From Planctomycetaceae bacterium (GTDB lineage: Bacteria; Planctomycetota; UBA1135; GCA-002686595), in the NCBI GenBank assembly GCA_011525785.1, contig WYBT01000002.1:1-64000 (forward strand): a stretch of DNA of 64,000 bases, written 5' to 3'. The position numbers and the translations under genes were made by a program. A model generated the notes under the pieces. It saw only the letters and a program-made list of their open reading frames with translations, did not search any database and was not told the origin of the DNA. The first letter of the stretch is position 1. Each line of letters begins with the position of its first letter. Of the stretch, positions 17,484 through 27,241 are shown in pieces.

Positions 17484-20117
17484 CTACTGCCAGTCGACTT
17501 CGAGCCCGTTGGTCAGGTTGAAGTTGGCCCCGCCGGCGTCAGGGTCGCGGTACCAGAACTGGAAGTTCGAGGTCGCGCCGGGAACCATCAGCCCCGCTGC
17601 AGGCGGCTGCGTGAGGTCGAGCGCGAGCGAGACGTCGCCGGCCGGGCCGCTGAGCAGCACGGGCGCGATCCGGATGATCCCGCCGCCAGCGCACAAGAAG
17701 CCGTTGCCGAACGGATTTTGGACCTGCGCAGGGCCGAACAGGAACAGACCGGCCTTGCCCACGGGAAGGCGCTCGGCGAAGAGCGTGAAGTCGTTCTGCG
17801 CGACCTGCGCGCTGCCCACGGCGCGGATCCGCGCGCCCTGACCGGTCGAGTTGACCGCGCCGACGCAGTACGGCACGCCGACCGGCAGGTTCGAGCAGTC
17901 GATCGAGAGCACGCGCAGGTAGTCGATGCCGGCCTCGGTGATCGAGCCCGGGGCGACGTCGGTGACCGAGAAGCGCAGCCGCGTCTGCGCGCCCGGCGTG
18001 ATGAAGTCCGCCACGCGGAAGCTCTCGAGCTGCCAGCCGGCCGCCGAGGCGTGCACGACCAGCGGCGTCCAACTCGCGCCGTTGTTGCCGGAGATGTCCA
18101 CCGTCATCACGTCGCCGCCGTCGCTCACCAGCCAGCGCGCGTAGCTCAAGTACGGATCGCTCAGCCCGCTGAGGTTGAAGGCGCGCGAGATGAGCTGCGT
18201 CGGGCCGCCGTCGACGTCCGAGTTGCCGGGGACGTTGTCGGTCAGGAAGCAGCGCCCCGAGCCGTCGAAGTCGGTGGGCGGGTCGTTGCGCACGCCGCCG
18301 CCGATCGGGACCTCGGGCGCGCTCGTCCAGGGCCCGTCGGTCAGGTTGGTGTTGACCACGCTCCAGTCGACGCCGCTCTCGGCGTTGTCGACCAGCACTT
18401 CGTTGATGCCGCAGGCGAAGAAGGTGCGCGTCCACGAGTCGCCGCCGACGCCGTTGCCGTCGCCGTCGAGCGCCGTGGCGAAGGGATTGGCGAGCACCGC
18501 GGCGTTGGCGCTGAAGCGGTACGCGCCCGAGGCCGTGAGCGAGCCGATCGTGTTGAAGCGCACGCGGTTGCTGCCGATCAGGTACTCGTCCCAGCCGAGC
18601 GCGAGGTTCGCATCATCGCCCGTACCGAACACGCCGTCCGCGCCGGCGAAGGTCAGCGCGAAGGCGCCCGCCGAGTTGACCCGGCTCGGATCGAGGATCT
18701 GATCGAAGCGCAGCTCGATGAACGACACGCCGCCGACCACGACGGCCCCTTCGGCCGGCAGGCCCGCGACGCTCTTCACCTTGGGCGCCGGCAGAGTCGC
18801 GGTCACGCCGCGGAACGAGTTGACGCGCCCGCCGCCGAGCAGGCCGACGTAGGCCGGGTTCGTTGCATCGATGTTGTCGCAGGTGGCGTAGATCTGGGCC
18901 GCGACCTGATCGCGCGTCCAGGTCGGATGCGCCGACCAGATCAGCGCCGCCACGCCCGCCGCGTTGGGCGAGGCCATGCTCGTGCCCGACTTCGAGCCGT
19001 ACTGATCGTTGAGGATCGTCGACAGCACGCTCGAGCCCGGCGCGGCGAGATCGACGCCGTCGCCGTAGTTGCTGAACGAGCTGCGCACGTCGCCCGCATC
19101 CGTGCTCGCGACCAGCAGACTCTGGTGGAAGGCCTGGCGCGGAGGATTGAGCGCGTTGCCGTTGCCCGCCGAATTGAAGTGCAGCGAGCCGTTGTCGTAG
19201 ATGTAGTCGAAGGCGGCCAGCACGGTCGGATCGCCGACCCAGCCGTCCATGTTGTAGCTGGTGGTGATGATGCGGGCCCCGTTGTCGACGCCGTAGGCGA
19301 AGGCCTCGGCGATGTTGGCGGCGGTCCAGCTCTGCCCCGAGGCGTAGAACTGCAGCGGCAGGATCCGCGAGCCGCCAGCGACGCCCGCCACGCCGACGCC
19401 GTTGTTCGTGCGCGCCGCAGAGATGCCCGCGCAGTGCGTGCCGTGGTCGTCGGTTCCGTTGGGATTGGGATCGTTGCCATCGAACACGAAGTCCCAGCCG
19501 CGCAGGTCGTCGATGTAGCCGTTGCCGTCGTCGTCCACACCGTTGCCAGCGACTTCGCCGGTGTTGACACGGATGTTCGGCGCGAGGTCGACGTGGTCGA
19601 GGTCGACGCCGTCGTCGGTCACGCCCACCACCACGCCCGGGTCGCCGAGCGTGACGTTCCACGCCAGGTCGTTCTGCATCAGCGGGTGGTGGTACTGCGC
19701 GGCGTACTGCGGGTCGTTGGGAACCAGCTCGCGCGGATCGCCCTCGAGCGCGGTGTTCGGCGCGGCCCAGCGCACTTCGGGGAAGCGGCTGAGCAGCGCG
19801 CGCAGGGCCTCGTGCTCGACGCTGGCGGGCGAGAACTCGAGCAGCACGACGTGCGTGAAGCGGCTCGCGCCGCGGCGGCGCCACTCCATCAACGAGCGCG
19901 CGCTGTCGACGCGCACGCCGGCCGAATCGAGCGACCACGCGCTCAGGCGCTGCTCGAGGTCGACCTCGAGCGCGTCGGCCTCGAAGCACACGACCAGCTC
20001 ACCGGGGATCGGCGCGCGCTCGCCCGAGAACGACAGCGGGGCCGACGGCGGAGTCGCCTGTGCGGACAGCGGGAGCACGAACAGCGACGCCAGCAGAATC
20101 GTTCGAGCAGGGAGCAT
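17484..20117 (-). CDS. Secreted subtilisin-like serine protease (S8)
   Basis: This is an 877-residue exported protease. Start ATG 20117 is chosen because a signal peptide follows (MLPARTILLASLFVLPLSAQA). A propeptide-like segment (about 25-120) precedes the S8 domain. Catalytic Asp is in VVGVTDDGVDLDH, His in DDHGTHCAG, the oxyanion Asn in FNSAGNGN and Ser in SGTSMASPNAAGVAAL. After the protease come beta-sandwich domains (an Ig-like segment at FIELRFDQILDPSRVN and a galactose-binding-like domain near SYARWLVSDGGDVMTVDISGN). The last 130 residues resemble the four-Cys module (PYCVGAVNSTGQG, GLFLFGP, GFLCAGG, FQFWYRDP) but lack two of the cysteines. It probably degrades extracellular protein. 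It is followed by a terminator at 17414-17445. Confidence 0.93.
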   Translation of the reverse strand: MLPARTILLASLFVLPLSAQATPPSAPLSFSGERAPIPGELVVCFEADALEVDLEQRLSAWSLDSAGVRVDSARSLMEWRRRGASRFTHVVLLEFSPASVEHEALRALLSRFPEVRWAAPNTALEGDPRELVPNDPQYAAQYHHPLMQNDLAWNVTLGDPGVVVGVTDDGVDLDHVDLAPNIRVNTGEVAGNGVDDDGNGYIDDLRGWDFVFDGNDPNPNGTDDHGTHCAGISAARTNNGVGVAGVAGGSRILPLQFYASGQSWTAANIAEAFAYGVDNGARIITTSYNMDGWVGDPTVLAAFDYIYDNGSLHFNSAGNGNALNPPRQAFHQSLLVASTDAGDVRSSFSNYGDGVDLAAPGSSVLSTILNDQYGSKSGTSMASPNAAGVAALIWSAHPTWTRDQVAAQIYATCDNIDATNPAYVGLLGGGRVNSFRGVTATLPAPKVKSVAGLPAEGAVVVGGVSFIELRFDQILDPSRVNSAGAFALTFAGADGVFGTGDDANLALGWDEYLIGSNRVRFNTIGSLTASGAYRFSANAAVLANPFATALDGDGNGVGGDSWTRTFFACGINEVLVDNAESGVDWSVVNTNLTDGPWTSAPEVPIGGGVRNDPPTDFDGSGRCFLTDNVPGNSDVDGGPTQLISRAFNLSGLSDPYLSYARWLVSDGGDVMTVDISGNNGASWTPLVVHASAAGWQLESFRVADFITPGAQTRLRFSVTDVAPGSITEAGIDYLRVLSIDCSNLPVGVPYCVGAVNSTGQGARIRAVGSAQVAQNDFTLFAERLPVGKAGLFLFGPAQVQNPFGNGFLCAGGGIIRIAPVLLSGPAGDVSLALDLTQPPAAGLMVPGATSNFQFWYRDPDAGGANFNLTNGLEVDWQ

Positions 20118-20325
20118 GTCGGGGATCTCGGTGCGGCTTGGGAGCCGCGGGGACTGTGGGACGCAGGGAACAGGCCGCTTCGACGCGCGCGGCAACCTCG
20201 CGGTTCCGCTGCGCGCACGGATCCGAGCTTATCCGCGTCCGCGTCCGCCGGCGCTCGCGTGAAAGCGGGTTACGCTGACCCGCGGTCTCGACTCCGTCTG
20301 TCCCCGACTCCCTCAGGAGGACTCC

Positions 20326-21531
20326 ATGTCCGCACGTCCCTTGGATGCGTTGATCGCCCCGCTGTTCAGCTTGAGCCTGCTCGCCGCCGCCAGCAGCGCG
20401 TCCCCCGCCGCTGCGCAGGCCGCCGCGCCGATCGACGCCAGCAAGGTCGGCCCCGCCGCCGCCGCGCTCAACACGCTCAGCGCTGCCCCCGTCACTCCGG
20501 GCGCGAGCGCGCTGCTCGGCTCGACCTGGACCGACGACTTCAATCGTCCCGACGCGGCCACGCTCGGCGCCGACTGGCTGCTCCAGCAGGGCGCCTTCGC
20601 GATCACTTCGAACCGCGGCGCGTCGACCGCCGGCGGCGTCCAGTGGGTGCGCCACGCGAGCGCGAGCCGCAGCTACGACACGACCGTGCAGAGCATCGAC
20701 TTCTTCGCAGCGCCCGTCGCGCAGGTCATGTTCGTCGCGCTGGTCGCGGGCGTCGGCGCGAGCTCGGACAACGTGTTCGTCAAGGTGCAGGACAACACCT
20801 CCGACGGAACGTTCGACCGCGTGTTCATCTACCGCGGCATCAACGGCTCGCCGCTCACCAGCCCCTACTTCTTCGATCTCGTCACGCCCACGACGCAGGG
20901 CCGCATGACGGTCTCCTTCTCGGCCGGCGGCGACACGGTCGACATCGCCATCGACAACGACTTCGACGGAACCGCGGAGCAGCTCATCAGCGCGTCGGGC
21001 ATCCTCAGCGCGGGCCTCAACCTGGGGACGAGTTTCGGCGTGTCGTGCTTCAACCAGCCGCGCTTCGACGACTGGCGCGTCGGCGATCCGCCCGCCGTCA
21101 TCACGAACTACTGCACGCCCGGCACGAGCGGTTCGGGCTGCGTCGCCACACTGGCGGGCGTCGGCACGCCGAGCCTCTCGCAGTCCAGCGGCTTCGTCGT
21201 CCAGACCAACAACGTCGAGGGTCAGCGCGCGGGCCTGTACTTCTACGGCATCAGCGGCGAGGTGGCCTTCCCGTGGAGCACCGTGAGCGGGTTCCTGTGC
21301 GTCAAGGCGCCGACGCTGCGTTTCGCGCTGCAGAACTCGGGCGGCACGGCCGGACAGTGCAACGGACAGATGAGCGTCGACTTCCTGGCCTTCCTGGCCG
21401 CCACGCCGAACGCGCTCGGCGAGCCGTTCAGCGCCGGCGATCAGGTCTGGATGCAGTCGTGGTTCCGCGATCCGGCGACGACCAAGACCACCATGGTCAG
21501 CGACGGGCTCAACTTCGCGATGCAACCGTAA
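20326..21531 (+). CDS. Secreted lectin-like protein with four-Cys C-terminal module
   Basis: This is a 401-residue exported protein. ATG 20326 has a strong AGGAGGA site 6 nt upstream, and the signal peptide MSARPLDALIAPLFSLSLLAAASSASPAAAQ follows. Residues about 65-260 look like a concanavalin/LamG-type jelly roll (DDFNRPDAATLGADWLLQQGAFAI, later DIAIDNDFDGT and FDDWRVGDPPA), as in family-16-like concanavalin domains of surface proteins. The C-terminal module is complete: NYCTPGTSGSGC, GLYFYGISG, GFLCVKAP, GQCNGQMSVDF, QSWFRDP, final FAMQP. The 3' end overlaps the convergent CFI-box gene by 23 bp. Confidence 0.85.
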   Translation: MSARPLDALIAPLFSLSLLAAASSASPAAAQAAAPIDASKVGPAAAALNTLSAAPVTPGASALLGSTWTDDFNRPDAATLGADWLLQQGAFAITSNRGASTAGGVQWVRHASASRSYDTTVQSIDFFAAPVAQVMFVALVAGVGASSDNVFVKVQDNTSDGTFDRVFIYRGINGSPLTSPYFFDLVTPTTQGRMTVSFSAGGDTVDIAIDNDFDGTAEQLISASGILSAGLNLGTSFGVSCFNQPRFDDWRVGDPPAVITNYCTPGTSGSGCVATLAGVGTPSLSQSSGFVVQTNNVEGQRAGLYFYGISGEVAFPWSTVSGFLCVKAPTLRFALQNSGGTAGQCNGQMSVDFLAFLAATPNALGEPFSAGDQVWMQSWFRDPATTKTTMVSDGLNFAMQP

Positions 21532-22051
21532 GCGAGCGGCGCGTTCGACGGCGGCGCGCCCACCAGGCCGCCGCCGCGAGCGCGATCAGCACGCAGCTCG
21601 CCTGCGGATGCACCAGCGCGAGCACGAACGGCGTGAGCATCCAACGCGCCGCGAGGCGAGCCGTCGGGCGCTCGGCGATCCACGCGGCTAGCGGCGGTGA
21701 GTGCTGCTCGTAGGCGGCGATGAACGCGCGACCCAGCGCGTAGGGCCGCAATCGACGCTCGCGGAACTCGCGCAGCGTCCCGACGTGCGGATCGAGCGCT
21801 GAACCCCACGCGGCGGTGGCGATGAAGCAGCCGCCTCCCCCACCGCCGCCGCCTCCACCGGTGCTCAGGCCGGCGAACTTGCGCGTCGGGTTGCCCGTGG
21901 CGTCGTAGCGCAGCGCGACCTCGGTGTCGTTGTCGTACGCGACGCGCGTCGGACGGCCGAGCGCGTCGTAGGAGTAGTCGAGCGTGCGGACCTGCGCCGT
22001 CGCGGCCGAGGCGAACAGCAGCGTGAGCGCAAAGGCGAGATGGAGTTTCAT
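21509..22051 (-). CDS. Small secreted RHS/YD-repeat protein with CFI-box domain
   Basis: This is a 180-residue protein with signal peptide MKLHLAFALTLLFASAATAQ. About two YD repeats follow (YSYDALGRPTRVAYDND, RYDATGNPTRKF), then a run of ten or more Gly and a CFI-box segment: CFIATAAWGS, then HVGTLREFRERRL and a GRAFIAAYEQHSPPLAAWI part. That is the pattern of the CFI-box C-terminal domain found in secreted proteins of many bacteria. A hydrophobic helix (about 140-165) and RRRRTRR tail end it. It lies 11 bp after the large RHS gene on the same strand, so the two are co-transcribed and may act together. Confidence 0.85.
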   Translation of the reverse strand: MKLHLAFALTLLFASAATAQVRTLDYSYDALGRPTRVAYDNDTEVALRYDATGNPTRKFAGLSTGGGGGGGGGGCFIATAAWGSALDPHVGTLREFRERRLRPYALGRAFIAAYEQHSPPLAAWIAERPTARLAARWMLTPFVLALVHPQASCVLIALAAAAWWARRRRTRRSLTVASRS

Positions 22052-22062
22052 GGGATCAGCTC

Positions 22063-25000
22063 TCAGTACTCTTCACGCGCGAGGTGGGCGCGCATCAGGG
22101 TCAGCAGTGGCGCGCGCGCGGCGTGCAGGTTGAACGCGCCGAAGAGGAACGGAACGTTCGACAGAGGCGTCCCGCCGTTCAGCCGGTAGCGCAGCGCCGC
22201 GGGGTCTTGCAGCGCCCCGCGCACTTCGGAGGGTCCGTTGAGCAACATCAGCGCGCCGAGCTCGCCGAAGCCGCCGCCCAGCACCAGGGACACGCCAGCG
22301 CGCGCGGCCACGGCGTCGATGATCTGCTGGCGCAATTGCTCGCGCTGCGAACGCGGGCGCAGTTGTTGGACGAGCGCGCGCGCGGCGCGGAACTTCGCCA
22401 CCGCGCGGCGGTGGTTCTCGGGGGCCGCGTCGACGATCTGCGTCTCTATGCCCAGCCCCATCGCCTCGACGCCGCGCTCCATGTAGCGCGCCTCGAGCGC
22501 CACCTGCGGCGTGTCGGGCACGTCGACTCCGTCGGGCGGCGCCGGGGCCGCCGTCGCAGCGGAGGCGCCTTCGTCGTAGTCGTAGTCGTAGCGCGCCTCG
22601 ATCAGAAACCTCGACTCGAGCTTGTAGGCGACGGTCCCCTGCTCGGCCTTCCAGCCTTCGTCGAGGATCTCCGTCGCGTCCTGGCGCGGCGGGGCCGTGA
22701 AGCTGTCGCCCTCGAACCACGAGGCGACCTCGGCGAGGTAGATCGCGAGTTGGTAGGCAGGCGCGACGAAGTAGCGCAGCGTGCAGGCGTCGAACAGGCG
22801 CTTGCCGTCGTGCTGGAAGCGGCCTGTTCCGACCGAGAGCGTTCCGAAGCGGCCGCGGTGGCGGAACCAGTTGTCGTCGCCGCCGTCGCGGTCGACGAGC
22901 GCGCCGAGCGGGTCGTAGGCGTAGCGATCGGTGATCGCGCCGGCGTCGTCCGTGCGGAACAGCGTCGAGCCGCGCTCGTCGAAGTGGTAGTAGCGCGCCG
23001 TCTGCGCGAGGTGGTCGAAGGCCGAGAAGAGCGAACCGTCGGGCCGCTGGACGAAGCTGTAGCGCAGCGAACCGTTGACTGAGAGTTTCGCGGGCGGCGC
23101 GTTGCCGAAGGCGTAGTTGCGCACGAACTGGTACTGGTCGCCGCGCCACTGGAAACCCACCAGGTTGTCGAAGCCGTCGTACTGGAAGTCGTAGAGCTCG
23201 CCGCCCTCGTCGAGCGACTGGACGCGCGAGGCGAGATCGTAGGTCGCGCTGAAGCTCGCCCCGTCGCCCAGGAGCCGCCCCAGCGGATCCCAGTTCCAGC
23301 CGAGCGTCTGCTGCGCGGCGTCGTACCCGAACATCAGGTCGTAGTCCGCCGGCTTGCCGAACAGCGGGTTGTCGCGCATCGCGCGGCGCACGCGCCCGGC
23401 GAGGTCGTACTCGAGCTCGATCTGGGACAGCCGCGTCGGCCCCTGCGTCTCGAGGATGCGGTCGAGCTGACCGTCCTCGCTGTATTCGAGCCACGTGTCG
23501 ACTCCGTTGGGTCGCTCGATGGCCGTGGTGCGGCCCGCGTCGTCGTAGCTGAAGGTGGTGATGCCGTCGAACCAGGCCTGGATCGACGTGTTCAAGCCGC
23601 GCGCGTTGTAGCCGTACTGCACGACCTCGCCCGGAGCGTAGGTGATCGTGTCGATGCGCCGCGCGGCGTCGTAGGTCAGCGCGAGCCCGTTGCAGCTCGT
23701 CATGCGGCGCGCGGCGTCGTAGCCGAAGCTCGCACCGCTGGTCGCGGTCACCGCGCCGTTCGAGTCGTACGTGTACGAGAGGTCGAGTCCGTCGCTGTAG
23801 TTGCGGCGCGTCAGCCTGCTTGCGCCGTCGTACTCGTAGTTCACCGTGCCCAGCGCGCCGGGCAGCGTGACCTGCGTGGTGCGCTTGCGCGGATCCTGGT
23901 CGAAGCTCTTCGAGCGCCCGAGCGGATCGGTGGTCTGTGTCAGCAAGCCGTGCGCGTTGAAGCTGCTGTCCCAGTGCGCCGCGCCGGGCAGCGTCAGGCG
24001 CGTGATCTGATTCAACTCGCTGCGCGTGAAGCTGGCGTTCGCGCCGGAGATCGGCAGCGCAATGGACTTCAGGCCGCCGCGCGGGTCGTGCGTGTAGTTC
24101 ACGAACTTGCCCAGCGGGTTGGTGAGCCGCGTGACGCCGCCTACGGCGTTGTAGCTGAGCGACCAAGCGGCGCCCGAGGGCCGCGTCGCGACCGTGATGC
24201 GCCCCATCCGGTCGCTGAGGAAGCTCGTCGTCGCGCCGCCCGGCTCGCTGCTCGAGCTCGGCACGCCCTCGAGGTCGCGCACCGTGCTCCAGGTCTGGCC
24301 CGTGGAGTTCGCCGCCGAGATGAGCCGGCCGCGCAGGTCGTAGTCCAACTGCAAGCTCTTGCCGGTGGCGTCCTGCACCGTCGCGACGCGCCCGAGCTCG
24401 TCGTAGACCGCGCTGGTCGCGTGGAGCAGCGGATCTCGGATCACCTCGACTCGGTCGAGCGCGTCGTAGTCGAAGGTCCAGGCGTTCGAGGCCGGATCGG
24501 TGAGCGTCGCGACGTTGCCGTTGTCGTCGTAGCTCACCTGCGTCGTCGCGCCCGCTTCATCCGTGATGGCGGTGATGCGGTCGAGCGCGTCGTAGCTGTA
24601 GTGGCGCGTCGTGAGGTCGGGGAACGTCACGACCTCCACGCGCCGCAACGCGTCGTAGCCGAAGGTCGTGACGGCGGTGGGCGGACCGAGCGCCGTGACG
24701 GTGCTCAGCGGAACGCTCACCGAAGCGAGCGTGCCGTCCGCGTTGTACGTGTAGTTCGTCACGCCGCCCGCGGGGTTCGTCGCGGTGAGCACCTGGCCGC
24801 GCGCGTTGTGCGTGAAGCTCCACGTCTCGCCGCCGCGGTCGGTCCAGCTCGTGCGATTGCCGTTCGCGTCGTAGCCGAAGCTCTCGCTGCTGCCATCGGC
24901 GTGCGCAATCGCGGTGAGGTCGTAGAACGTGAAGCCGCCGGAGCTGCGCGCCGTGTAGCTGTAGTTCGTGACCGCGCCGTCGGCCTCGGTGACGCGCGCG

Positions 25001-26424
25001 ATGCGCCCGCTCGGCGCGTGCACCGTCCACGACGTCGTCCGCCCGAGCCGATCGGTCAGCGCCGTGCGCCGGCCGTCCGCGTCGTTCTGCAGCGTCACGC
25101 TCGAACCGCCCTCGTCCTCCCAGGACGTCAGATCGCCGTCGGCGTCGTGGTCGTGCACCTGCGTCTGTCCCAGCGCGTCAGTCAGCGTCGTCGCGTGGTT
25201 CGCAGTGTCGTAAGCGAAGCTCGTCGCGTTGGAGAGCGCGTCGGTCTGCGTCGCCACGCGCGAGTTCGCGTCGTAGGTCTGCGTGTACGGCGTGTTGCCG
25301 ATCGGCCGCGTCGAGGAGGTCATCAAAGCGAGCGTCGGCGCCGCTGGGTCGTAGGCGTAGGTCGTCGTATCGCCGCCCGCGTCGGTGCTGCTCGACAGGC
25401 GATTCGAACCGTCGTATCCGAAGGCGACGTTGCGCGTCCCGTCGCTCACGTTCGTGAGCCGCCCGAGGTTGTGCGTGAACGTCAGCGTGCGGCCCTGTCC
25501 GTCGGAGACGCTGGTGAGCAGGCTGCCTACGTAGCTGAGCGTGTGCGTGTTGCCCTTGCCGTCGCTGACGCTGGTGAGCTTGCCCGTCGCATCGAACACG
25601 CGCCGCAGACCGGTGAGCGGATCGGCGAGCGCAAAGCCCGGGCCCGACGCGATCAGCTGATAGGGAATGTCCTCTGCAACCGCGAGCGACCAGTTCGTGG
25701 CGAGGTAGCGGCGCTCGAAGCGGATCACGCGCCCGGTGTCATCGGTGACTTCGACGTTGTTGCCGGTCGAGACGAGCCGCCAGGCGAAGTTGTGCAGCCA
25801 GCCGGGGCCGAGCGTGCTGCTCGCGGCGCCTTCGAGCGCCAGGCGCGAGGCGTAGTAGCGCCGGAACTCGAGCGCCAGCGGGCCGCCGAGGTCGAGATCG
25901 GGCGCGAGCGGGAGGAACAGCTCACCGCGCGCGGTCTGCACCGGATCGCCGACGACGCCGCTGTTCAAGCTCGCGCCGCTCGTCGCCGCCGCGGGATCGA
26001 CGACGACGTTGACGATGTGCGGGACGAACGGATTGCAGTTGTTCTCGTTGCACGGCGCGTTGGGGAAGTCCGAGCCGACCCAGCAGACCTGCACGCTCAC
26101 CTGGACCGAGGTCGTGACACTCGCGTCTGCACGCAGGAGGAAAACCTGGTCGACGCGATTGGGAACACTCGCCGACGCGCCGCTGCCGAAGTTCACCGCG
26201 CCCGTGTTCATGTTGACCGAGAAGACCTTCACGGCGCCCGGATTGGGACTCGTGACGGTGATCGTGGCCGGGCACGTGCCCTGGTCGGCGACGTAGATGT
26301 AGTCCTCGCCCCCCGGCCGAAGCTTGATCGGTGTCGTCGGGAAGACGTCGTGCGCGCGAGCAGCGAGGGCCAGGGCGACGCAGACGAACGTGCGGACGAC
26401 GAGACAGGCAGTGGTGCGGGGCAT
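22063..26424 (-). CDS. Large secreted RHS/YD-repeat protein
   Basis: This is a 1453-residue protein starting at ATG 26424, where a signal peptide begins (MPRTTACLVVRTFVCVALALAARA). An N-terminal domain (about 25-160) is followed by a DUF6531-like opening (GDPVQTARGELFLPLAPDLDLGGPLALEFRRYYASR) and more than twenty YD repeats (Y-D-x-x-G-R/N-x-x) up to about residue 1190. These repeats normally fold into a hollow shell that encloses a C-terminal toxin. The usual DPxGxxxGxNxYxYxxNNPVxxxDPxG junction is not seen; a degenerate GRFQHDGKRLFDACTLRYFV segment stands there. The last 230 residues are not recognised and could be a variable effector domain. No obvious immunity gene follows; the next gene encodes a CFI-box protein. 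Secretion is likely via Sec. Confidence 0.9.
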   Translation of the reverse strand: MPRTTACLVVRTFVCVALALAARAHDVFPTTPIKLRPGGEDYIYVADQGTCPATITVTSPNPGAVKVFSVNMNTGAVNFGSGASASVPNRVDQVFLLRADASVTTSVQVSVQVCWVGSDFPNAPCNENNCNPFVPHIVNVVVDPAAATSGASLNSGVVGDPVQTARGELFLPLAPDLDLGGPLALEFRRYYASRLALEGAASSTLGPGWLHNFAWRLVSTGNNVEVTDDTGRVIRFERRYLATNWSLAVAEDIPYQLIASGPGFALADPLTGLRRVFDATGKLTSVSDGKGNTHTLSYVGSLLTSVSDGQGRTLTFTHNLGRLTNVSDGTRNVAFGYDGSNRLSSSTDAGGDTTTYAYDPAAPTLALMTSSTRPIGNTPYTQTYDANSRVATQTDALSNATSFAYDTANHATTLTDALGQTQVHDHDADGDLTSWEDEGGSSVTLQNDADGRRTALTDRLGRTTSWTVHAPSGRIARVTEADGAVTNYSYTARSSGGFTFYDLTAIAHADGSSESFGYDANGNRTSWTDRGGETWSFTHNARGQVLTATNPAGGVTNYTYNADGTLASVSVPLSTVTALGPPTAVTTFGYDALRRVEVVTFPDLTTRHYSYDALDRITAITDEAGATTQVSYDDNGNVATLTDPASNAWTFDYDALDRVEVIRDPLLHATSAVYDELGRVATVQDATGKSLQLDYDLRGRLISAANSTGQTWSTVRDLEGVPSSSSEPGGATTSFLSDRMGRITVATRPSGAAWSLSYNAVGGVTRLTNPLGKFVNYTHDPRGGLKSIALPISGANASFTRSELNQITRLTLPGAAHWDSSFNAHGLLTQTTDPLGRSKSFDQDPRKRTTQVTLPGALGTVNYEYDGASRLTRRNYSDGLDLSYTYDSNGAVTATSGASFGYDAARRMTSCNGLALTYDAARRIDTITYAPGEVVQYGYNARGLNTSIQAWFDGITTFSYDDAGRTTAIERPNGVDTWLEYSEDGQLDRILETQGPTRLSQIELEYDLAGRVRRAMRDNPLFGKPADYDLMFGYDAAQQTLGWNWDPLGRLLGDGASFSATYDLASRVQSLDEGGELYDFQYDGFDNLVGFQWRGDQYQFVRNYAFGNAPPAKLSVNGSLRYSFVQRPDGSLFSAFDHLAQTARYYHFDERGSTLFRTDDAGAITDRYAYDPLGALVDRDGGDDNWFRHRGRFGTLSVGTGRFQHDGKRLFDACTLRYFVAPAYQLAIYLAEVASWFEGDSFTAPPRQDATEILDEGWKAEQGTVAYKLESRFLIEARYDYDYDEGASAATAAPAPPDGVDVPDTPQVALEARYMERGVEAMGLGIETQIVDAAPENHRRAVAKFRAARALVQQLRPRSQREQLRQQIIDAVAARAGVSLVLGGGFGELGALMLLNGPSEVRGALQDPAALRYRLNGGTPLSNVPFLFGAFNLHAARAPLLTLMRAHLAREEY

Positions 26425-26656
26425 GGCGCGGAGGAGACGGACTCTCAGCGCAGCGTTCACGCCGCGGCCAGTGCGCGCATCGGCTGCGCTGAGAGCTTGG
26501 TTCGATCGCTGCCACCTCCTGGCGCCTACGCGCAGCGCGGAGGAACCATCAGGCAGTCGCGATGAGGACTCGAGAGGGACGCGCCGCTGACAACGGGCCC
26601 GCCGCGCCGCCCGTCCGCGAAAAGTGCGCGAAATCCAGCGCCGCCCGCCGCGCCGC

Positions 26657-27241
26657 TCAGCCCGCGTCCTGCTCGAAGCGACCGAGCACCAACCGGAACG
26701 TCTTGCGCAGCCGCTCCAGCGCCCGCTTGCGCCCGCTCTCGACGGCCTGGGTGGTGAGCCCCAGTTGCGCCGCATGCTCACTCGCGCTGAGGCCCGCGAT
26801 GATGCCCTCCACCAGAGCGCGATCGCGCGGCAAGAGCAGCGCCAGCGCCTTGGCCGCGACGGCGATCTGCTCGCGGCGCGCGGCGAAGGTCGACGGGCCG
26901 GTCACGGACGCCGCGAGGTCGCTGATCTCGCTCCACGAGGCGCTCTCGGGGCCGCCGTCCAGACGCAACACCGCCGTGCCCGCGCGCTTGAGCGCCGACC
27001 AGTACGCGCGGCGATCCTGCAGGTGGTTGCGCGCGACTTCGAACAGCCAGGCGCGGAAGCCCGCGTCGTCGCGCCATTCGAAGGACTGCGCCGCTCGCAG
27101 CGCGCGCGCCAGGATGTCCTGCGTGAGATCCTCGGGGCTCTCCATGCGCACCAGCGCACCGCCTGCGCGACGCTCGATGAAGCGCAGCAGCTCGCCACGC
27201 TGCGCCGCGAGTTCGCGAGCAAAGCGCGCAGGTTCGCTCAT
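26657..27241 (-). CDS. ECF-type RNA polymerase sigma factor
   Basis: This is a 194-residue protein. Region 2 is visible as SPEDLTQDILARALRAAQSFEWRDDAGFRAWLFEVARNHLQDRRAYW, and region 4 as LSASEHAAQLGLTTQAVESGRKRALERLRKTFR. Its ATG overlaps the stop of the upstream kinase gene by 4 nt, so both proteins come from one transcript. That suggests the kinase senses a signal and controls this sigma factor, a pairing known from planctomycete ECF groups. The 232 bp between it and the RHS gene (26425-26656) hold no gene. Confidence 0.9.
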   Translation of the reverse strand: MSEPARFARELAAQRGELLRFIERRAGGALVRMESPEDLTQDILARALRAAQSFEWRDDAGFRAWLFEVARNHLQDRRAYWSALKRAGTAVLRLDGGPESASWSEISDLAASVTGPSTFAARREQIAVAAKALALLLPRDRALVEGIIAGLSASEHAAQLGLTTQAVESGRKRALERLRKTFRLVLGRFEQDAG

